From positions 124,001-188,000 of the forward strand of contig NZ_CP009285.1 of assembly GCF_000758665.1 (NCBI RefSeq): a DNA stretch of 64,000 nucleotides, read 5' to 3'. The stretch is from Paenibacillus borealis. Its GTDB lineage: Bacteria; Bacillota; Bacilli; Paenibacillales; Paenibacillaceae. The stretch's first letter is position 1; the number at the start of each line of letters is the position of its first letter. This document shows positions 49,681 through 62,834 of the stretch, one piece after another. The position numbers and the translations under genes are program-made. Below the pieces are notes generated by a model. The model saw only the letters and a list, made by a program, of their open reading frames with translations, was not told the DNA's origin and searched no databases.

Positions 49681-50733
49681 ATGCGTAATTTATTGGAAAT
49701 CCAAAAGCAGCTTCTGCCTGATCTCATGGAAACCCTTAAGAGACGGTATACGATTCTACATCAGATCATGCTGTCCGATATTATTGGGCGCAGAACGCTT
49801 GCCGCCTCGCTTGATATGACCGAGCGGGTGCTGCGCGCCGAGACGGATCTTCTGAAATCGCAAGGGCTCATTGAGATCGAGAGCGTCGGCATGCGCATTA
49901 GCGATGCCGGGCGCAGACTGCTTGACCTGCTGGAGCCGATCGCCAAGAGCCTCTTCGGCCTGGATGATCTGGAAGAGAAAATTCGTACAACGTACGGTCT
50001 CAGTAAAGTAATTGTTGTACCTGGCGACTGCGAGACCTCGCTGTTCACCAAGCGTGAACTGGGGCGTGCAGGTTCGAAGGCACTGCTCAGTGTACTGCGC
50101 AGTGATGACACGATTGCCGTCACAGGCGGATCGACCCTGGCCGAAATGGCCGATCAGTTGACCCCGCCGCTATCCCTTTCCTATAAGAACGCCTGGGTCG
50201 TTCCGGCGCGCGGGGGACTGGGAGAGAGTATGGAAATTCAGGCCAACACCATTGCTTCGACTATGGCCAAACGGATTGGTGCCAATTACCGTCTGCTCCA
50301 TGTGCCTGATCTGCTCAGCGGCGATGCCTATCAGTCGCTTGCGCTGGACTCCAATATTGGAGAGATTGTACAGATTATCCGCAGATCGCGTATTATTGTG
50401 CATGGAATTGGTGATGCCATTGAAATGACCCACCGCCGTAAGCTGGACTCCGGTACAATCTCAGAGATTCAGGGCGAGGGTGCAGTAGCCGAATCGTTCG
50501 GTTATTATTTCAACGAGAATGGCGAAGTGGTGCATACCATGTTAACCATGGGGCTGCGTCTGGAAGACATTATCCGTACAGAAATCGTCATCGGTATTGC
50601 CGGAGGCAAACGCAAGGCGAAGGCCATTCATGCGATGCTGCGGTTCGGGCAAGAGGATATTCTCGTAACAGACGAGGCGGCTGCTGTCGAAATCGGCAGA
50701 GAAATCGACAAACAGTTGCAGCAAGTTCTATAG
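49681..50733 (+). CDS. cggR: Central glycolytic genes regulator CggR
   Basis: A SorC-family repressor of 350 residues. The N-terminal helix-turn-helix (about 30-65) is followed by a sugar-phosphate-binding domain with VTGGSTLAEMA and GIAGGKRKAKAI. In B. subtilis CggR represses the gapA operon and is relieved by fructose 1,6-bisphosphate. AGGAG stands 8 nt before the ATG. The same operon structure (cggR-gap-pgk-tpi-pgm-eno) and an operator before cggR support the same role. Confidence 0.95.
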   Translation: MRNLLEIQKQLLPDLMETLKRRYTILHQIMLSDIIGRRTLAASLDMTERVLRAETDLLKSQGLIEIESVGMRISDAGRRLLDLLEPIAKSLFGLDDLEEKIRTTYGLSKVIVVPGDCETSLFTKRELGRAGSKALLSVLRSDDTIAVTGGSTLAEMADQLTPPLSLSYKNAWVVPARGGLGESMEIQANTIASTMAKRIGANYRLLHVPDLLSGDAYQSLALDSNIGEIVQIIRRSRIIVHGIGDAIEMTHRRKLDSGTISEIQGEGAVAESFGYYFNENGEVVHTMLTMGLRLEDIIRTEIVIGIAGGKRKAKAIHAMLRFGQEDILVTDEAAAVEIGREIDKQLQQVL

Positions 50734-50849
50734 ATCCCATTTTATGGGGCGCGCGCGGACTGATTATGCATTATACTTAACATTGTTGTCTTGACGAGCC
50801 TCACGGCCTGTCTTGAATAAATAAAACGAAATCTAGGAGGAACTATTCA

Positions 50850-51860
50850 ATGAGTGTAAAAGTTGGTATTAACGGTTTTGGACGTATTGGACGCCTTGCA
50901 TTCCGCCGTATTCAAAATGTAGAAGGTATCGAAGTGGTAGCAATCAACGACTTGACTGACGCTAAGATGCTTGCTCATTTGCTTAAATATGATACAACTC
51001 AAGGTAAATTCCAAGGCGATGTTGAAGTGCATGACGGCTTCTTCAAAGTTAACGGTAAAGATGTTAAGGTTCTGGCAAACCGCAACCCTGAAGAACTTCC
51101 TTGGGGAGAGCTTGGCGTTGATATCGTTCTGGAATGCACAGGTTTCTTCACAACTAAAGAAGCCGCTGAGAAGCACCTTAAAGGCGGAGCTAAGAAAGTA
51201 GTTATTTCCGCTCCAGCTACAGGCGACATGAAAACTGTTGTTTACAACGTAAACGATGACATCCTTGATGGCACTGAAACAGTTATCTCCGGCGCATCTT
51301 GCACAACTAACTGTCTGGCTCCAATGGCCAAAGTCCTGAACGACAAGTTCGGTATCATTGAAGGCCTGATGACTACTATCCACGCTTACACTGGCGACCA
51401 GAACACTCTTGATGCTCCACACGCTAAAGGCGACTTCAGACGTGCCCGCGCTGCTGCTGAGAACATCATCCCTAACACTACCGGTGCTGCTAAAGCAATC
51501 GGCCTGGTAATTCCGGAACTTAAAGGTAAACTTGACGGCGCAGCACAACGTGTGCCTGTAGCTACTGGTTCCCTGACTGAGCTGGTTACTGTTCTGGATA
51601 AGAGCGTAACTGTTGAAGAAATCAACGCAGCCATGAAAGAAGCTTCCGATCCAGAAACTTACGGCTACACTGAAGATGAAATCGTATCTTCCGACATCAA
51701 GGGTATGACTTTCGGTTCCCTGTTCGATGCTACACAAACTAAAGTCCTGACTGTTGGCGACAAACAACTGGTTAAAACTGTTGCTTGGTATGACAATGAA
51801 ATGTCCTACACTGCACAACTCGTTCGTACTTTGGAGAAGTTCGCTAAACTTGCTCAATAA
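50850..51860 (+). CDS. gap: Glyceraldehyde-3-phosphate dehydrogenase, type I
   Basis: The glycolytic NAD-dependent enzyme of 336 residues, with NAD motif INGFGRIGR and catalytic Cys151 in [19 protein letters not shown] precedes the ATG. Codons are strongly biased to abundant tRNAs, the pattern of a very highly expressed gene. The 116-nt gap after cggR is where the B. subtilis transcript is cleaved; no clear site can be named here. A hairpin follows it. Confidence 0.97.
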   Translation: MSVKVGINGFGRIGRLAFRRIQNVEGIEVVAINDLTDAKMLAHLLKYDTTQGKFQGDVEVHDGFFKVNGKDVKVLANRNPEELPWGELGVDIVLECTGFFTTKEAAEKHLKGGAKKVVISAPATGDMKTVVYNVNDDILDGTETVISGASCTTNCLAPMAKVLNDKFGIIEGLMTTIHAYTGDQNTLDAPHAKGDFRRARAAAENIIPNTTGAAKAIGLVIPELKGKLDGAAQRVPVATGSLTELVTVLDKSVTVEEINAAMKEASDPETYGYTEDEIVSSDIKGMTFGSLFDATQTKVLTVGDKQLVKTVAWYDNEMSYTAQLVRTLEKFAKLAQ

Positions 51861-51887
51861 GACCGATTTTATATAAGCAGTACAATA

Positions 51888-51925
51888 GAGCGGAAACAAT
51901 GAAAGTCTGTTTCCGCTCTTTCTAA
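51888..51925 (+). terminator. Hairpin between gap and pgk (partial terminator)
   Basis: GAGCGGAAACA pairs over 11 bp with TGTTTCCGCTC, followed by TTTCT. It is strong enough to lower transcription into pgk or to protect the gap mRNA end. Confidence 0.75.
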
Positions 51926-51972
51926 ATGGATTCGTGAACGAACCAATTTTGGGTGTGGAGGAAATGTTAATC

Positions 51973-53154
51973 ATGAACAAAAAAAGTGTCCGTGATGTAG
52001 AAGTAAAAGGCAAACGCGTATTCGTGCGTGTAGATTTCAACGTGCCAGTGGAAGACGGTAAGATCACTGATGATACCCGTATCCGCGAAACCCTTCCAAC
52101 AATTAAATACCTGATTGAGAACGGTGCAAAGGTCATTCTGGCCAGCCACATGGGCCGTCCCAAAGGTGAATTCGTCGATTCCATGCGGTTGACTTCCGCA
52201 GCTGTACGCCTGTCCGAATTGCTCGGCAAGCCGGTAGCCAAAGCTGATGAAGCAATTGGCGAAGCGGTAAAAGCACAAATCGCTGAACTGAACGAAGGCG
52301 ACGTGCTTGTGCTTGAGAATGTCCGTTTCTATAAAGGTGAAGAAAAGAACGATCCTGAACTGGCTAAGCAGTTCGCTGAACTGGCTGACCTGTTCGTCAA
52401 TGACGCATTCGGTGCGGCTCACCGTGCCCATGCTTCGACAGAAGGTATCGCTCATTTCCTGCCTGCAGTATCCGGCCTTCTGATGGAGAAGGAATTGTCC
52501 GTTCTGGGTAAGGCTCTATCCAATCCTGAACGTCCTTTCACTGCGATCATCGGCGGATCTAAAGTTAAAGACAAAATTGACGTGATCGACAACCTGCTGA
52601 CTCTGGCTGACAATGTATTGATTGGCGGCGGCCTTTCTTACACCTTCACCAAAGCTCAAGGTTACGAAATCGGAAATTCTTTGGTGGACAACGACAAAAT
52701 CGATGCGGCTCTTGGATTCATCGAGAAAGCCAAAAAGCTGGGCAAAAACTTCGTGCTTCCGGTTGACGTTGTAGTCGCTGACAAGTTCGGTGCAGATGCC
52801 AATACCAAAATTGTAGATGTAACTGATATTCCTGCTGGCTGGGAAGGTCTGGACATCGGTCCTAAAACCCGTGAAATTTACGCCGATATCATCAAAAACT
52901 CCAAGCTGGTTGTTTGGAACGGACCTATGGGCGTATTCGAAATTGATATCTTTGCTGAAGGTACAATTGCCGTAGCCCAGGCTTGCGCAACTACCGAAGG
53001 TTACACTGTTATCGGTGGCGGTGATTCCGCAGCAGCTGCTGAGAAATTCCACCTCGCAGACCAAATGGATCATATCTCCACTGGCGGCGGCGCATCACTC
53101 GAGTTCATGGAAGGTAAGGCACTTCCGGGTGTAGAAGCACTGAACGACAAGTAA
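51973..53154 (+). CDS. pgk: Phosphoglycerate kinase
   Basis: The 393-residue enzyme forms ATP from 1,3-bisphosphoglycerate. It shows the N-terminal RVDFNVP motif, the SHMGRP segment and the C-terminal nucleotide-binding GGGDSAAA and STGGGASLE motifs. ATG at 51973 has GGAGGA 10 nt upstream. An in-frame ATG at 51964 is too close to it. Confidence 0.97.
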   Translation: MNKKSVRDVEVKGKRVFVRVDFNVPVEDGKITDDTRIRETLPTIKYLIENGAKVILASHMGRPKGEFVDSMRLTSAAVRLSELLGKPVAKADEAIGEAVKAQIAELNEGDVLVLENVRFYKGEEKNDPELAKQFAELADLFVNDAFGAAHRAHASTEGIAHFLPAVSGLLMEKELSVLGKALSNPERPFTAIIGGSKVKDKIDVIDNLLTLADNVLIGGGLSYTFTKAQGYEIGNSLVDNDKIDAALGFIEKAKKLGKNFVLPVDVVVADKFGADANTKIVDVTDIPAGWEGLDIGPKTREIYADIIKNSKLVVWNGPMGVFEIDIFAEGTIAVAQACATTEGYTVIGGGDSAAAAEKFHLADQMDHISTGGGASLEFMEGKALPGVEALNDK

Positions 53155-53943
<789 letters not shown>

Positions 53944-53945
53944 GA

Positions 53946-55490
53946 ATGTCAGCACCAAGACCTGTAGCTCTAATCATCATGGACGGTTTCGGTTTGCGTA
54001 ACACGGATGAAGGCAATGCGGTTGCCCAAGCCAACAAACCGAACTACGATCGTTACCTGAAACAATATCCGAATACTACGCTTACCGCTTGCGGCGAAGC
54101 TGTAGGTCTGCCGGAAGGACAAATGGGTAACTCTGAAGTAGGGCACCTTAACATCGGCGCAGGCCGGATCGTATACCAGGATCTGACCCGCATCGATAAG
54201 TCTATCCGTGACGGGGAATTCTTTGAGAACGAAACGCTGGTTGCTGCGGTGAGAAGCGCCAAAACAACCGGCAAAAAGCTTCACCTCTATGCACTTGTAT
54301 CCGATGGTGGCGTGCACAGTCACATCAACCACTTGTTCGCCATGCTCGATCTGGCCAAAAAAGAAGACTTGCATGAAGTTTATATTCATGCCTTCATGGA
54401 TGGCCGCGACGTACCACCCGACAGTGGACAGAAGTTCATTCAGGACCTGGTAGCCAAGATCGAAGAAGTTGGCGTAGGCACGATTGCTACGGTATCCGGA
54501 CGTTATTATGCCATGGACCGTGACAAACGCTGGGAACGTGTAGAGAAAGCTTATCGTGCAATGGTATATGGCGAAGGCCCTAAATATACCGATGCACTTC
54601 AGGCGATCACTGGATCTTACCAGAATTCTGTGTATGATGAATTTGTAGAGCCAAGTGTGATTGTAGATAGCCTGGGCAACCCGGTTGCGACAGTGGAAAG
54701 CGGCGATTCTGTCATTTTCCTTAACTTCCGTCCTGACCGTGCCATTCAGCTGTCGCAAGTATTCACAAACTCTGACTTCCGCGGTTTCGACCGTGGTCCT
54801 AAATTCCCGGAAGGTCTGCACTTCGTATGTTTGACTACCTTCAGCGAGACTGTTCAAGGCTTCGTGGCTTACTCTCCGAAGAACCTGGACAACACGCTCG
54901 GTGAAGTGCTGGTTCAGCAGAACAAGAAGCAGTTGCGTATCGCGGAAACTGAGAAGTATCCGCATGTTACTTTCTTCTTCAGCGGCGGACGCGATGAGGA
55001 GCTTCCTGGCGAAACCCGTATCCTGATCAACTCACCGAAAGTGGCAACCTATGATCTGCAGCCTGAGATGAGCGCATACGAAGTGGCGGCGGCCTGCGTA
55101 GCGGAGATCGAAGCAGACAGACAAGATGCCATTATCCTGAACTTTGCTAACCCTGATATGGTTGGACACTCCGGCATGCTGGAGCCTACCATCAAGGCAG
55201 TTGAAGTAACGGACGAATGCGTAGGTAAAGTTGTGGATGCAGTAGTTGCCAAAGGCGGCGTTGCAATCATCATTGCCGATCACGGCAATGCGGATATGGT
55301 ATTCGATGAGAACGGCCGTCCGTTCACAGCCCATACCACCAACCCTGTTCCTTTCATTGTTACAACTGAAGATGTAGTACTGCGTGAATCCGGTATTCTT
55401 GCAGACGTGGCGCCGACAATCTTAGATCTGATGGGACTTCCGCAGCCTGCGGAAATGACCGGACAATCCATGATTGCCAGCCGCAAATAG
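53946..55490 (+). CDS. gpmI: 2,3-bisphosphoglycerate-independent phosphoglycerate mutase
   Basis: The manganese-dependent, alkaline-phosphatase-fold mutase of 514 residues. The phosphoserine nucleophile is in MGNSEVGH (Ser63), with metal ligands in [14 protein letters not shown] and DHGNAD. Its ribosome binding site (GAGGGGG) lies in the tail of tpiA. Mn- and pH-sensitive family members gate 3-phosphoglycerate storage in bacilli spores. Confidence 0.97.
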   Translation: MSAPRPVALIIMDGFGLRNTDEGNAVAQANKPNYDRYLKQYPNTTLTACGEAVGLPEGQMGNSEVGHLNIGAGRIVYQDLTRIDKSIRDGEFFENETLVAAVRSAKTTGKKLHLYALVSDGGVHSHINHLFAMLDLAKKEDLHEVYIHAFMDGRDVPPDSGQKFIQDLVAKIEEVGVGTIATVSGRYYAMDRDKRWERVEKAYRAMVYGEGPKYTDALQAITGSYQNSVYDEFVEPSVIVDSLGNPVATVESGDSVIFLNFRPDRAIQLSQVFTNSDFRGFDRGPKFPEGLHFVCLTTFSETVQGFVAYSPKNLDNTLGEVLVQQNKKQLRIAETEKYPHVTFFFSGGRDEELPGETRILINSPKVATYDLQPEMSAYEVAAACVAEIEADRQDAIILNFANPDMVGHSGMLEPTIKAVEVTDECVGKVVDAVVAKGGVAIIIADHGNADMVFDENGRPFTAHTTNPVPFIVTTEDVVLRESGILADVAPTILDLMGLPQPAEMTGQSMIASRK

Positions 55491-55543
55491 GTAATACCCT
55501 AAGTTACATTGTTACACTAAAACCAAAGTTAAAAGGAGATTAA

Positions 55544-56836
<1,293 letters not shown>

Positions 56837-56858
56837 TTTCTTTTGACCCTATATTTAA

Positions 56859-56890
56859 AAGGCCTGCCGGACTTCGGCAGGCTTTTTCTT
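56859..56890 (+). terminator. Terminator of the glycolytic operon
   Basis: GCCTGCCG-GACTT-CGGCAGGC followed by TTTTTC. Confidence 0.9.
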
Positions 56891-57003
56891 TTGGCCGCGT
56901 TCTGTAATCGAGCGAGGTTGCCTGCTGCTGCTTGTACTTGTCTCCTATAGGCGACAAACCTGAGGAATTTAATAGGCAGATTAGTAGAATGAGGTTTGTA
57001 TGG

Positions 57004-57032
57004 TTGTATTCAATCTATGGCTATGATACAAT
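57004..57032 (+). promoter_or_regulatory. SigA promoter of secG
   Basis: TTGTAT, a 17-nt spacer and TACAAT, about 75 nt before secG. Confidence 0.7.
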
Positions 57033-57107
57033 AAAAATACTGTTTATGAAATCGTGAGGTCTAATTTAGCATAGATAGTGATGCTTGGACGTAGGAGGTG
57101 GAAGTGA

Positions 57108-57341
57108 ATGGATATCTTTTTGAAAGTGGTGCTTCTGATTTTTGCCGTAGGTCTGATTGCGGTCGTTCTTCTGCAAAAAGGGAAAAGCGCGGGTCTTTCC
57201 GGTGCCATCTCCGGCGGTGCTGAGCATCTCTTCGGTAAAACAAAGGCACGCGGTATGGAGCTTGTGTTGCAGCGTGTAACAGTTGGATTGGCTGCAGGAT
57301 TCTTCATCATGTCAATCGTTGTGGCCATTGTTATTGATTAG
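57108..57341 (+). CDS. secG: Preprotein translocase subunit SecG
   Basis: The 77-residue SecYEG accessory subunit has two membrane segments (about 3-22 and 54-76) joined by a Gly/Ser-rich loop ([20 protein letters not shown]). AGGAGGTGG precedes the ATG. The secG-rnr-smpB-ssrA order is conserved in Bacillales. Confidence 0.94.
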   Translation: MDIFLKVVLLIFAVGLIAVVLLQKGKSAGLSGAISGGAEHLFGKTKARGMELVLQRVTVGLAAGFFIMSIVVAIVID

Positions 57342-57352
57342 TTTGCCTACAG

Positions 57353-57397
57353 TAAGCCTTCGCTCTGTTCTGAATGGAATAGGCGGGGGCTTTTTTG
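57353..57397 (+). terminator. Terminator after secG
   Basis: AAGCCTTCGC pairs with GCGGGGGCTT (two G-U pairs), with a T-run after it. Confidence 0.78.
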
Positions 57398-57574
57398 TAT
57401 GCAGTTTTAACACTGGGAACATCATAACAGGGATGCCCGGGATTGATTTCGTGTATACTAGGGTATGAAGTATATAAAGGTAAAATTTACTTGGATTTAT
57501 TAAAGATGCATTAGGACAAGACATACATATATGCCAGCGGCATGTGAATGCTGCGGAGGGCCGAGGTGACGAAG

Positions 57575-60500
57575 ATGATAACACAAGAAATTCTACTTGA
57601 TTTCATGCGGGAGACCGCTTATAAACCACTAACTTATGAAGAACTGGTGAGCCATTTCGCAATAGAGGATAGCGAAACGTTCAAAGCCTTCGAAACCTTG
57701 CTGATTGATCTGGAGAAGGACGGCCGGATCATTCTAACCCGGAATAGCCGTTACGGCGTGCCGGAACGGATGGACCTGCTGCGCGGACGGCTGCAGGCCC
57801 ATGCGAAGGGTTTTGCTTTTCTGATACCCGATGACCGTGATCATCCGGATGTGTACATCCATGCCAATGATCTGAAGGGCGCCATGAATGGTGACATCGT
57901 ACTGATCCGGATTACCTCGAAGAGCCCGTCCGGCGGGCGTATGGAAGGCGAAGTCGAGCGGATTCTGATCAGAGGCGTGTCGCAGACGGTTGGCGTATTC
58001 CAGAGCCTGGAGACGTATGGCTTCGTGCTGCCTGATGATAAGCGGATTAACCGGGATATCTTCATTCCCAAGCAGTCCTTCAAGGGAGCGGTTGATGGGG
58101 AAAAGGTCGTTGTCCGCATTGTGAACTATCCGGAGGGCCGTGCTGCGGCTGAAGGAGAAATCATCGAGATCCTCGGTCATAAGGATGACCCGGGCGTGGA
58201 TATTCTGTCGGTTATCCGCAAGCATCAGCTGCCGGAGGCTTTCCCGGCTGAGGTGATGACGGAAGCGGAGCAGGCGCCAGATTCTATTACCGATGAAGAG
58301 ATTATTCAGCAGGGCCGCCGCGATCTGCGAGGACTGAATATTGTGACCATTGACGGCGCGGATGCCAAGGACCTGGATGATGCCGTGAACGTTGAACGTC
58401 TGGAGAATGGCCATTACAAGCTGGGCGTTCATATTGCTGACGTAGGCTATTATGTGCGTGAAGGCTCCGAGCTGGATAAAGAAGCTTATGACCGCGGCTG
58501 CAGCGTGTATCTGGTTGACCGGGTCATCCCCATGCTGCCGCACCGGCTGTCGAATGGGATTTGCAGCTTGAATCCTCAGGTAGACCGCTTGACGATGTCC
58601 TGTGAGATGGAATTTGACGAGCACATGAAGGTTGTGAAGCATGATGTGTTCACGAGTGTAATCCGTACCAAGGAGAGAATGACTTACTCCGATGTGCGTA
58701 AAATTGTTGAGGATGAAGATCCTGAACTGTTGGAGCGCTACGCCCCTCTAATCGCTGATTTCCGCCTGATGAAGGAAATCGCGATGAAGCTGCGCGATGC
58801 CCGGATGCGGCGCGGAGCGGTTGACTTCGATTTTGAAGAGAGCAAGATCATCGTAGATGAGTCCGGTAAAGCTATCGATATTGTGAAGCGTGAGCGTTCA
58901 GTGGCGGAGCAGATTATCGAGGAATTCATGCTCGCGGCTAATGAGACAGTAGCGGAGCACTTCCACTGGCTGAAGGTTCCTTTCCTATACCGGATTCATG
59001 AAGACCCGGACCCGGAGAAGCTGCAGAATTTCATGGCCTTCGCAGGTAACTTCGGCTACCACGTCAAAGGACGGGGAAATTCCGTTCATCCGCGTGCACT
59101 GCAGGATCTGCTGGAGCAGATTCAAGGCACCAAGGAGCAGACGGTGATCAGCACGATGATGCTGCGCTCCATGAAGCAGGCGAAATACGATGCCGAGAGC
59201 ACAGGCCACTTCGGTCTGGCGGCAGAGTTCTACTCCCACTTCACCTCGCCGATCCGCCGTTATCCCGACCTTGCCATCCACCGCGTAATGCGCGAGGTGC
59301 TTGAGAATGGCGGAGCTCTGACAGAGAAGCGCCATGAGTATCTTGCTTCCCGGATGCCGGATATTGCCCAGCAGTCGTCAGAGCGCGAGCGTGTAGCGGT
59401 AGAGGCTGAGCGTGACGTTGAGCAGCTGAAGAAAGCGGAGTTCATGCAGGATAAGGTAGGCGAAGAATTCGACGCGATGATCAGCAGCGTGACCAGCTTC
59501 GGGATGTTCATCGAGCTGGACAACACCGTTGAAGGCCTGATCCGCCTCAGCGCGTTGAGCGATGACTATTACCATTTCGATGAAGCCCATATGGCCCTCA
59601 TCGGTGAGCGTACCTCTAAGGTGTTCCGTATCGGGGACGAAGTGAAGATCCGGGTGGCCAAGGTCAATATGGACGATCATACGATCGACTTCGAACTGGT
59701 CGATATGAAGCCGCGCGCGGCAGGCGATCACCGGAACTACGGTGGACGCGGCGGCAAAGGCGGCCGTCCGGCAGCCGGAGGCTTCAGCAAGCCGTTTGCG
59801 GGTAAGGCTGGCGGCGGTGGCAAGGGCCGTGGAGGTAAGGGTAAGCCTGGCAGCGCAGCAATTGGTGCGGGTAAAGGCGGCGCTGGGAAGGGCAAAAACG
59901 GCGGGGCTGCAGCCGGTGCGGGTGGCTTCAGTGCCGCAGGTAAAGGCAAGGCTGGCCATGCAGCGGCCAGAGGCAGCGTCTTTGGCGGCGCAGGCAAGAG
60001 CGGCGGAGCGGGCGCCGGTGAAGAGCTGCCGGCAGGCGCAGCGCCGGCTGAAGACGGCGGCGCAGCAGGCGGCGGCCGTAAGCGCGGGCGCGGGCCGGAA
60101 GCGGCAGCGCGGCGTGCACTTGCCGCCGCCTCCACAGCGGGCGGCGCTGCGAAGGCGGACCGCCGGGGCGAAGCCGGCGGTTCGGGTGCTCCGCGCGAGC
60201 GTGAGCGCGGCAGAGGCCGCGGCGGAGACGGCGGAGGCAGTGCCGCGGGACGCGGCATTGCCTTCGGCTTCGGCTCCGGCAAGGGCGGCTACGGCGCGCC
60301 AAGCGGGGGCGGAGCCGAGCAGGCGGGCGGTGAGCTGCGCGGCGTAGACGCGAGCACACGGTTCCGCAGCCGCGAGGACCTCGGCGGCAGCTTCGGCAGT
60401 GAAGGCAACGGCGCAGCGCCGGAGGGCAAGAGCCGCCGCAAGAAGAAGAAAGGCGGCGTCTTCATCGGCACCTCTGTGACTCCAGGCAACGTGGAGACCA

Positions 60501-60589
60501 CTAATCCGGCACCGGCAGGCGCTGGCGATAAGAGCGGCAATCCGGAGGGCGCGGGCCGCAGGAAGCGCAAGAAGAAACCTCAGGCTTAA
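57575..60589 (+). CDS. rnr: Ribonuclease R with a long Gly/Ala/Lys/Arg-rich C-terminal tail
   Basis: A processive 3'-5' exoribonuclease of about 1,004 residues. The core (about 1-715) has the N-terminal helix-turn-helix, two cold-shock domains (with KGFAFLIPD), the RNB catalytic domain with [13 protein letters not shown] and [11 protein letters not shown], and an S1 domain ([17 protein letters not shown]). B. subtilis RNase R is 779 residues; this one adds about 290 residues of repeated G-K, G-G-x-G, AAG and R-G-R-G stretches, plus clusters such as RRKKKKGG. The DNA there is much richer in GC than the rest of the gene. ATG 57575 (GAGGTG 6 nt upstream) is likely; GTG 57566 and ATG 57548 are alternatives. 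RNase R works with SmpB-tmRNA, encoded just downstream. Confidence 0.95.
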   Translation: MITQEILLDFMRETAYKPLTYEELVSHFAIEDSETFKAFETLLIDLEKDGRIILTRNSRYGVPERMDLLRGRLQAHAKGFAFLIPDDRDHPDVYIHANDLKGAMNGDIVLIRITSKSPSGGRMEGEVERILIRGVSQTVGVFQSLETYGFVLPDDKRINRDIFIPKQSFKGAVDGEKVVVRIVNYPEGRAAAEGEIIEILGHKDDPGVDILSVIRKHQLPEAFPAEVMTEAEQAPDSITDEEIIQQGRRDLRGLNIVTIDGADAKDLDDAVNVERLENGHYKLGVHIADVGYYVREGSELDKEAYDRGCSVYLVDRVIPMLPHRLSNGICSLNPQVDRLTMSCEMEFDEHMKVVKHDVFTSVIRTKERMTYSDVRKIVEDEDPELLERYAPLIADFRLMKEIAMKLRDARMRRGAVDFDFEESKIIVDESGKAIDIVKRERSVAEQIIEEFMLAANETVAEHFHWLKVPFLYRIHEDPDPEKLQNFMAFAGNFGYHVKGRGNSVHPRALQDLLEQIQGTKEQTVISTMMLRSMKQAKYDAESTGHFGLAAEFYSHFTSPIRRYPDLAIHRVMREVLENGGALTEKRHEYLASRMPDIAQQSSERERVAVEAERDVEQLKKAEFMQDKVGEEFDAMISSVTSFGMFIELDNTVEGLIRLSALSDDYYHFDEAHMALIGERTSKVFRIGDEVKIRVAKVNMDDHTIDFELVDMKPRAAGDHRNYGGRGGKGGRPAAGGFSKPFAGKAGGGGKGRGGKGKPGSAAIGAGKGGAGKGKNGGAAAGAGGFSAAGKGKAGHAAARGSVFGGAGKSGGAGAGEELPAGAAPAEDGGAAGGGRKRGRGPEAAARRALAAASTAGGAAKADRRGEAGGSGAPRERERGRGRGGDGGGSAAGRGIAFGFGSGKGGYGAPSGGGAEQAGGELRGVDASTRFRSREDLGGSFGSEGNGAAPEGKSRRKKKKGGVFIGTSVTPGNVETTNPAPAGAGDKSGNPEGAGRRKRKKKPQA

Positions 60590-60603
60590 CCTGGAATAAT
60601 AGA

Positions 60604-60637
60604 GGGCACTGTTCCTTTAGGGGGACAGTGCTTTTTT
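60604..60637 (+). terminator. Terminator after rnr
   Basis: GCACTGTTCC pairs with GGACAGTGC, followed by six Ts. Confidence 0.88.
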
Positions 60638-60726
60638 AGAATATAATTGCTTCTATTCAACTGAAACGTAGCACTTCCTGACACCCATATGTCAAAATGA
60701 TTGCTGCGGGATAGGGTGATCCTTCC

Positions 60727-60756
60727 TTGCGCAGCCTGCTTGGCTTTTGATACAAT
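60727..60756 (+). promoter_or_regulatory. Promoter of smpB
   Basis: TTGCGC, an 18-nt spacer and TACAAT, about 50 nt before smpB. Confidence 0.6.
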
Positions 60757-60812
60757 ATAGACCTGGTGTCCGTTCATAAGAGGCCGGGAATTCGATTCAA
60801 GGAGTGACTTTC

Positions 60813-61292
60813 ATGGGTAAAAAAGCAGACGGGAAAGTGCTTGCCCAGAACAAAAAAGCTTCCCATGATTATTTTATTGAGGATACGTATGAAGCGGGTT
60901 TGGTTCTGACGGGTACTGAGATCAAATCGCTGCGTAACGGCCGCGCTAACATTGGGGACGCTTTTGCAACTATCCGGAACGGTGAGATTCATATCCACAA
61001 TATGCATATCAGCCCTTTCGAACAAGGGAACCGCGCCAATCCTACCGATCCAACGCGTACACGTAAGCTGCTCATGCATAAGGAACAGATTCACAAGCTG
61101 CTCGGTTCCTCGAAGCGGGATGGCTTCACGATTGTGCCGCTGAAGATTTATGTGCGCAATGGCTATGCCAAGCTGCTGATCGGCCTAGGTAAAGGTAAGA
61201 AGGAATACGACAAGCGGGATTCCGCCGCGAAGCGTGATGCTCAGCGTGATATCCAGCGTGTGCTGCGCGACAAACAGAAGATCGCCCGGTAG
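60813..61292 (+). CDS. smpB: SsrA-binding protein SmpB
   Basis: The 159-residue beta-barrel protein binds tmRNA and fills the decoding site of stalled ribosomes. It shows [14 protein letters not shown] and the C-terminal [21 protein letters not shown] tail. ATG at 60813 has AAGGAG 8 nt upstream; GTG 60804 overlaps the ribosome binding site. ssrA follows. Confidence 0.96.
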   Translation: MGKKADGKVLAQNKKASHDYFIEDTYEAGLVLTGTEIKSLRNGRANIGDAFATIRNGEIHIHNMHISPFEQGNRANPTDPTRTRKLLMHKEQIHKLLGSSKRDGFTIVPLKIYVRNGYAKLLIGLGKGKKEYDKRDSAAKRDAQRDIQRVLRDKQKIAR

Positions 61293-61372
61293 ACTGGTAA
61301 CCACCCTGCGCCCAATTGTTCCAGATTCGACCTTCAATTCCTTTAACCCACGTGTTAAAGTGTTGATAAATG

Positions 61373-61381
61373 TGCTATACT
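61373..61381 (+). promoter_or_regulatory. Extended -10 promoter of ssrA
   Basis: TGCTATACT, with no good -35 at the usual distance. The start would be about 105 nt before mature tmRNA, implying 5' processing. Confidence 0.5.
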
Positions 61382-61494
61382 GTGTAAGTAAAACTTATTG
61401 CTTCTGAACAGCCATCTTGATCAAGATAGCTGTGAACCGGATCAGCATTTATGCTTGTCATTGATCCGTTAATCCGAAGCGCCCTTTCTAATGA

Positions 61495-61856
61495 GGGGCC
61501 GTTCTTGGATTCGACGGGGATAGTTCGAGCATGAGTAGCGAGTAGTGGGGACGCGTCCGCTTCATCAACGCTAAAGCCTATTAAACGGCAAACAACAAAA
61601 CAACTACGCTTTCGCAGCCTAAGAAACTGTGCGCGTGCTTCTACCCTGCATCGCCCATGTGACAGGGATAGGGGCTAACAAGTAGTGGGATACGCTGTCT
61701 CATCTCCGCCTGCGGTGAGCTGAAGAAGACAATCAGGCTGACCCAACGTATAGCCGGTTACGGGGCGATACTCGGGTGACATCAAAACTGTAACTACACT
61801 CGTAGAAGCTTATGTGCCGTTATCTTCGGACAGGGGTTCGACTCCCCTCGGCTCCA
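61495..61856 (+). ncRNA. ssrA: tmRNA (SsrA)
   Basis: The transfer-messenger RNA that rescues stalled ribosomes. The acceptor GGGGCCG pairs with CGGCTCC, and the tRNA-like 3' half has GGGGTTCGACTCCCC. The tag frame runs from 61587 to the TAA at 61620-61622 and encodes GKQQNNYAFAA after the charged Ala. No CCA follows the discriminator A in the DNA (TAT instead). The ends are judged from the pairing. Confidence 0.95.
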
Positions 61857-61872
61857 TATGGAGTATCAGTGA

Positions 61873-61899
61873 AAGACACCTTAATGGGTGTCTTTTTTC
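61873..61899 (+). terminator. Terminator of ssrA
   Basis: AAGACACC-TTAAT-GGGTGTCTT followed by Ts. Confidence 0.88.
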
Positions 61900-62140
61900 A
61901 TTTCGGCGGTTGTTTTGGACTATACGTGGTGGTTAAAATGCTTGCTGTGACTCGGTTTCTGGGGCTTGTTGTTAATGGATATAGTGAGTTTCACTGAGCC
62001 TATGCGGAGACAGGAGGTTTTGGCCGCCACGTAACCAGTGATATGAACACCCCCCTTCGGCGTGTGTTTTCGCCTTCCATACCTCATCATCCGTACCTCG
62101 ATTCATTAATTCTTACAGTTATCTCTCTAAAGCCCCTCAG
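61900..62140. other. Spacer between ssrA and recombinase remnants
   Basis: No gene I can support. If ssrA is the integration site of an element, the attachment core would be in the tmRNA 3' end just before this stretch. Confidence 0.4.
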
Positions 62141-62733
62141 TTTTTATCTTTACTACAAGCGGATTACATTTATACCTGAAACAAGGCGTTATCGTAACTT
62201 CCGCATCAGAGCCGACAGAGCCAGATACACCACATGGTGTTTTATTGGAAGGGATGCTGGAGGTCATCAGCGAGTTTTATAACGTCAATCTCAGACATGA
62301 GACGCTCAAAGGGATGAGAGAGAATGCAGTACAGGGATATCATTGTGGAGGGCGGGCTCCGTTTGGCTATCGCCGGAAGCGTGAGGGCGTTAAAGTCACG
62401 TATTGCTTGGGACCAAATGAAGAGGTCGGAATTGTCAGAACTATTTTTGAGCTGGCCGCTGATGGTTGGGGTGGAAAACGTATTATGCGTGAACTGAATC
62501 GTATAGGTGCTGGCGGGAGACGGTGGACCCCCTCCACTGTTCTTTCCATTCTTAGCAACCAGGCATATCGCGGTTATCGCATATGGAATAAAAAATGCAT
62601 TGTAGAAGGCACCAGAAATGCTGAGGTTGAATGGATCGTCGTAAAAGACGCTCATCCCGCAATCATAGATGATAAGCTCTGGAATGCGGCTCAGTCAGTT
62701 TTGGAGCTTCGTAGGCTCACAAAGTTCGAATAA
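62141..62733 (+). pseudogene. Large serine recombinase remnant, truncated at both ends
   Basis: From about 62166 one frame reads YLKQGVIVTSASEP and then MLEVISEFYNVNL, GYHCGGRAPFGYRR and RRWTPSTVLSILSNQAYRG. These are the end of the resolvase domain and the recombinase domain of large serine recombinases. The catalytic N-terminal domain is missing. Just upstream, FYLYYKR sits in another frame, suggesting a frameshift near 62165-62175. The frame stops at 62733, before any zinc ribbon or coiled coil. It is homologous to the next gene but clearly a different lineage, so it is not a simple recent duplicate. Confidence 0.75.
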
Positions 62734-62760
62734 GAAATACCCAATCAAATAGCTTTCCCT

Positions 62761-62800
62761 AAGCAGGTATGCCGCGTTGACGGTGTACCTGCTTTTTTTT
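62761..62800 (+). terminator. Terminator between the two recombinases
   Basis: AAGCAGGTA pairs with TACCTGCTT, with an inner GCCG/CGG stem, then eight Ts. Confidence 0.85.
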
Positions 62801-62834
62801 GCCCAAATAATCTACACAAAGGAGAATGAATGTA

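Noticed and set aside
59737..60282. 181-codon Pro/Ala-rich minus-strand frame
   Set aside because: It is the antisense of the Gly/Ala-rich RNase R tail; low complexity only.
61812..61997. 61-codon frame overlapping the tmRNA 3' end
   Set aside because: It starts inside tmRNA and crosses its terminator; no protein features.
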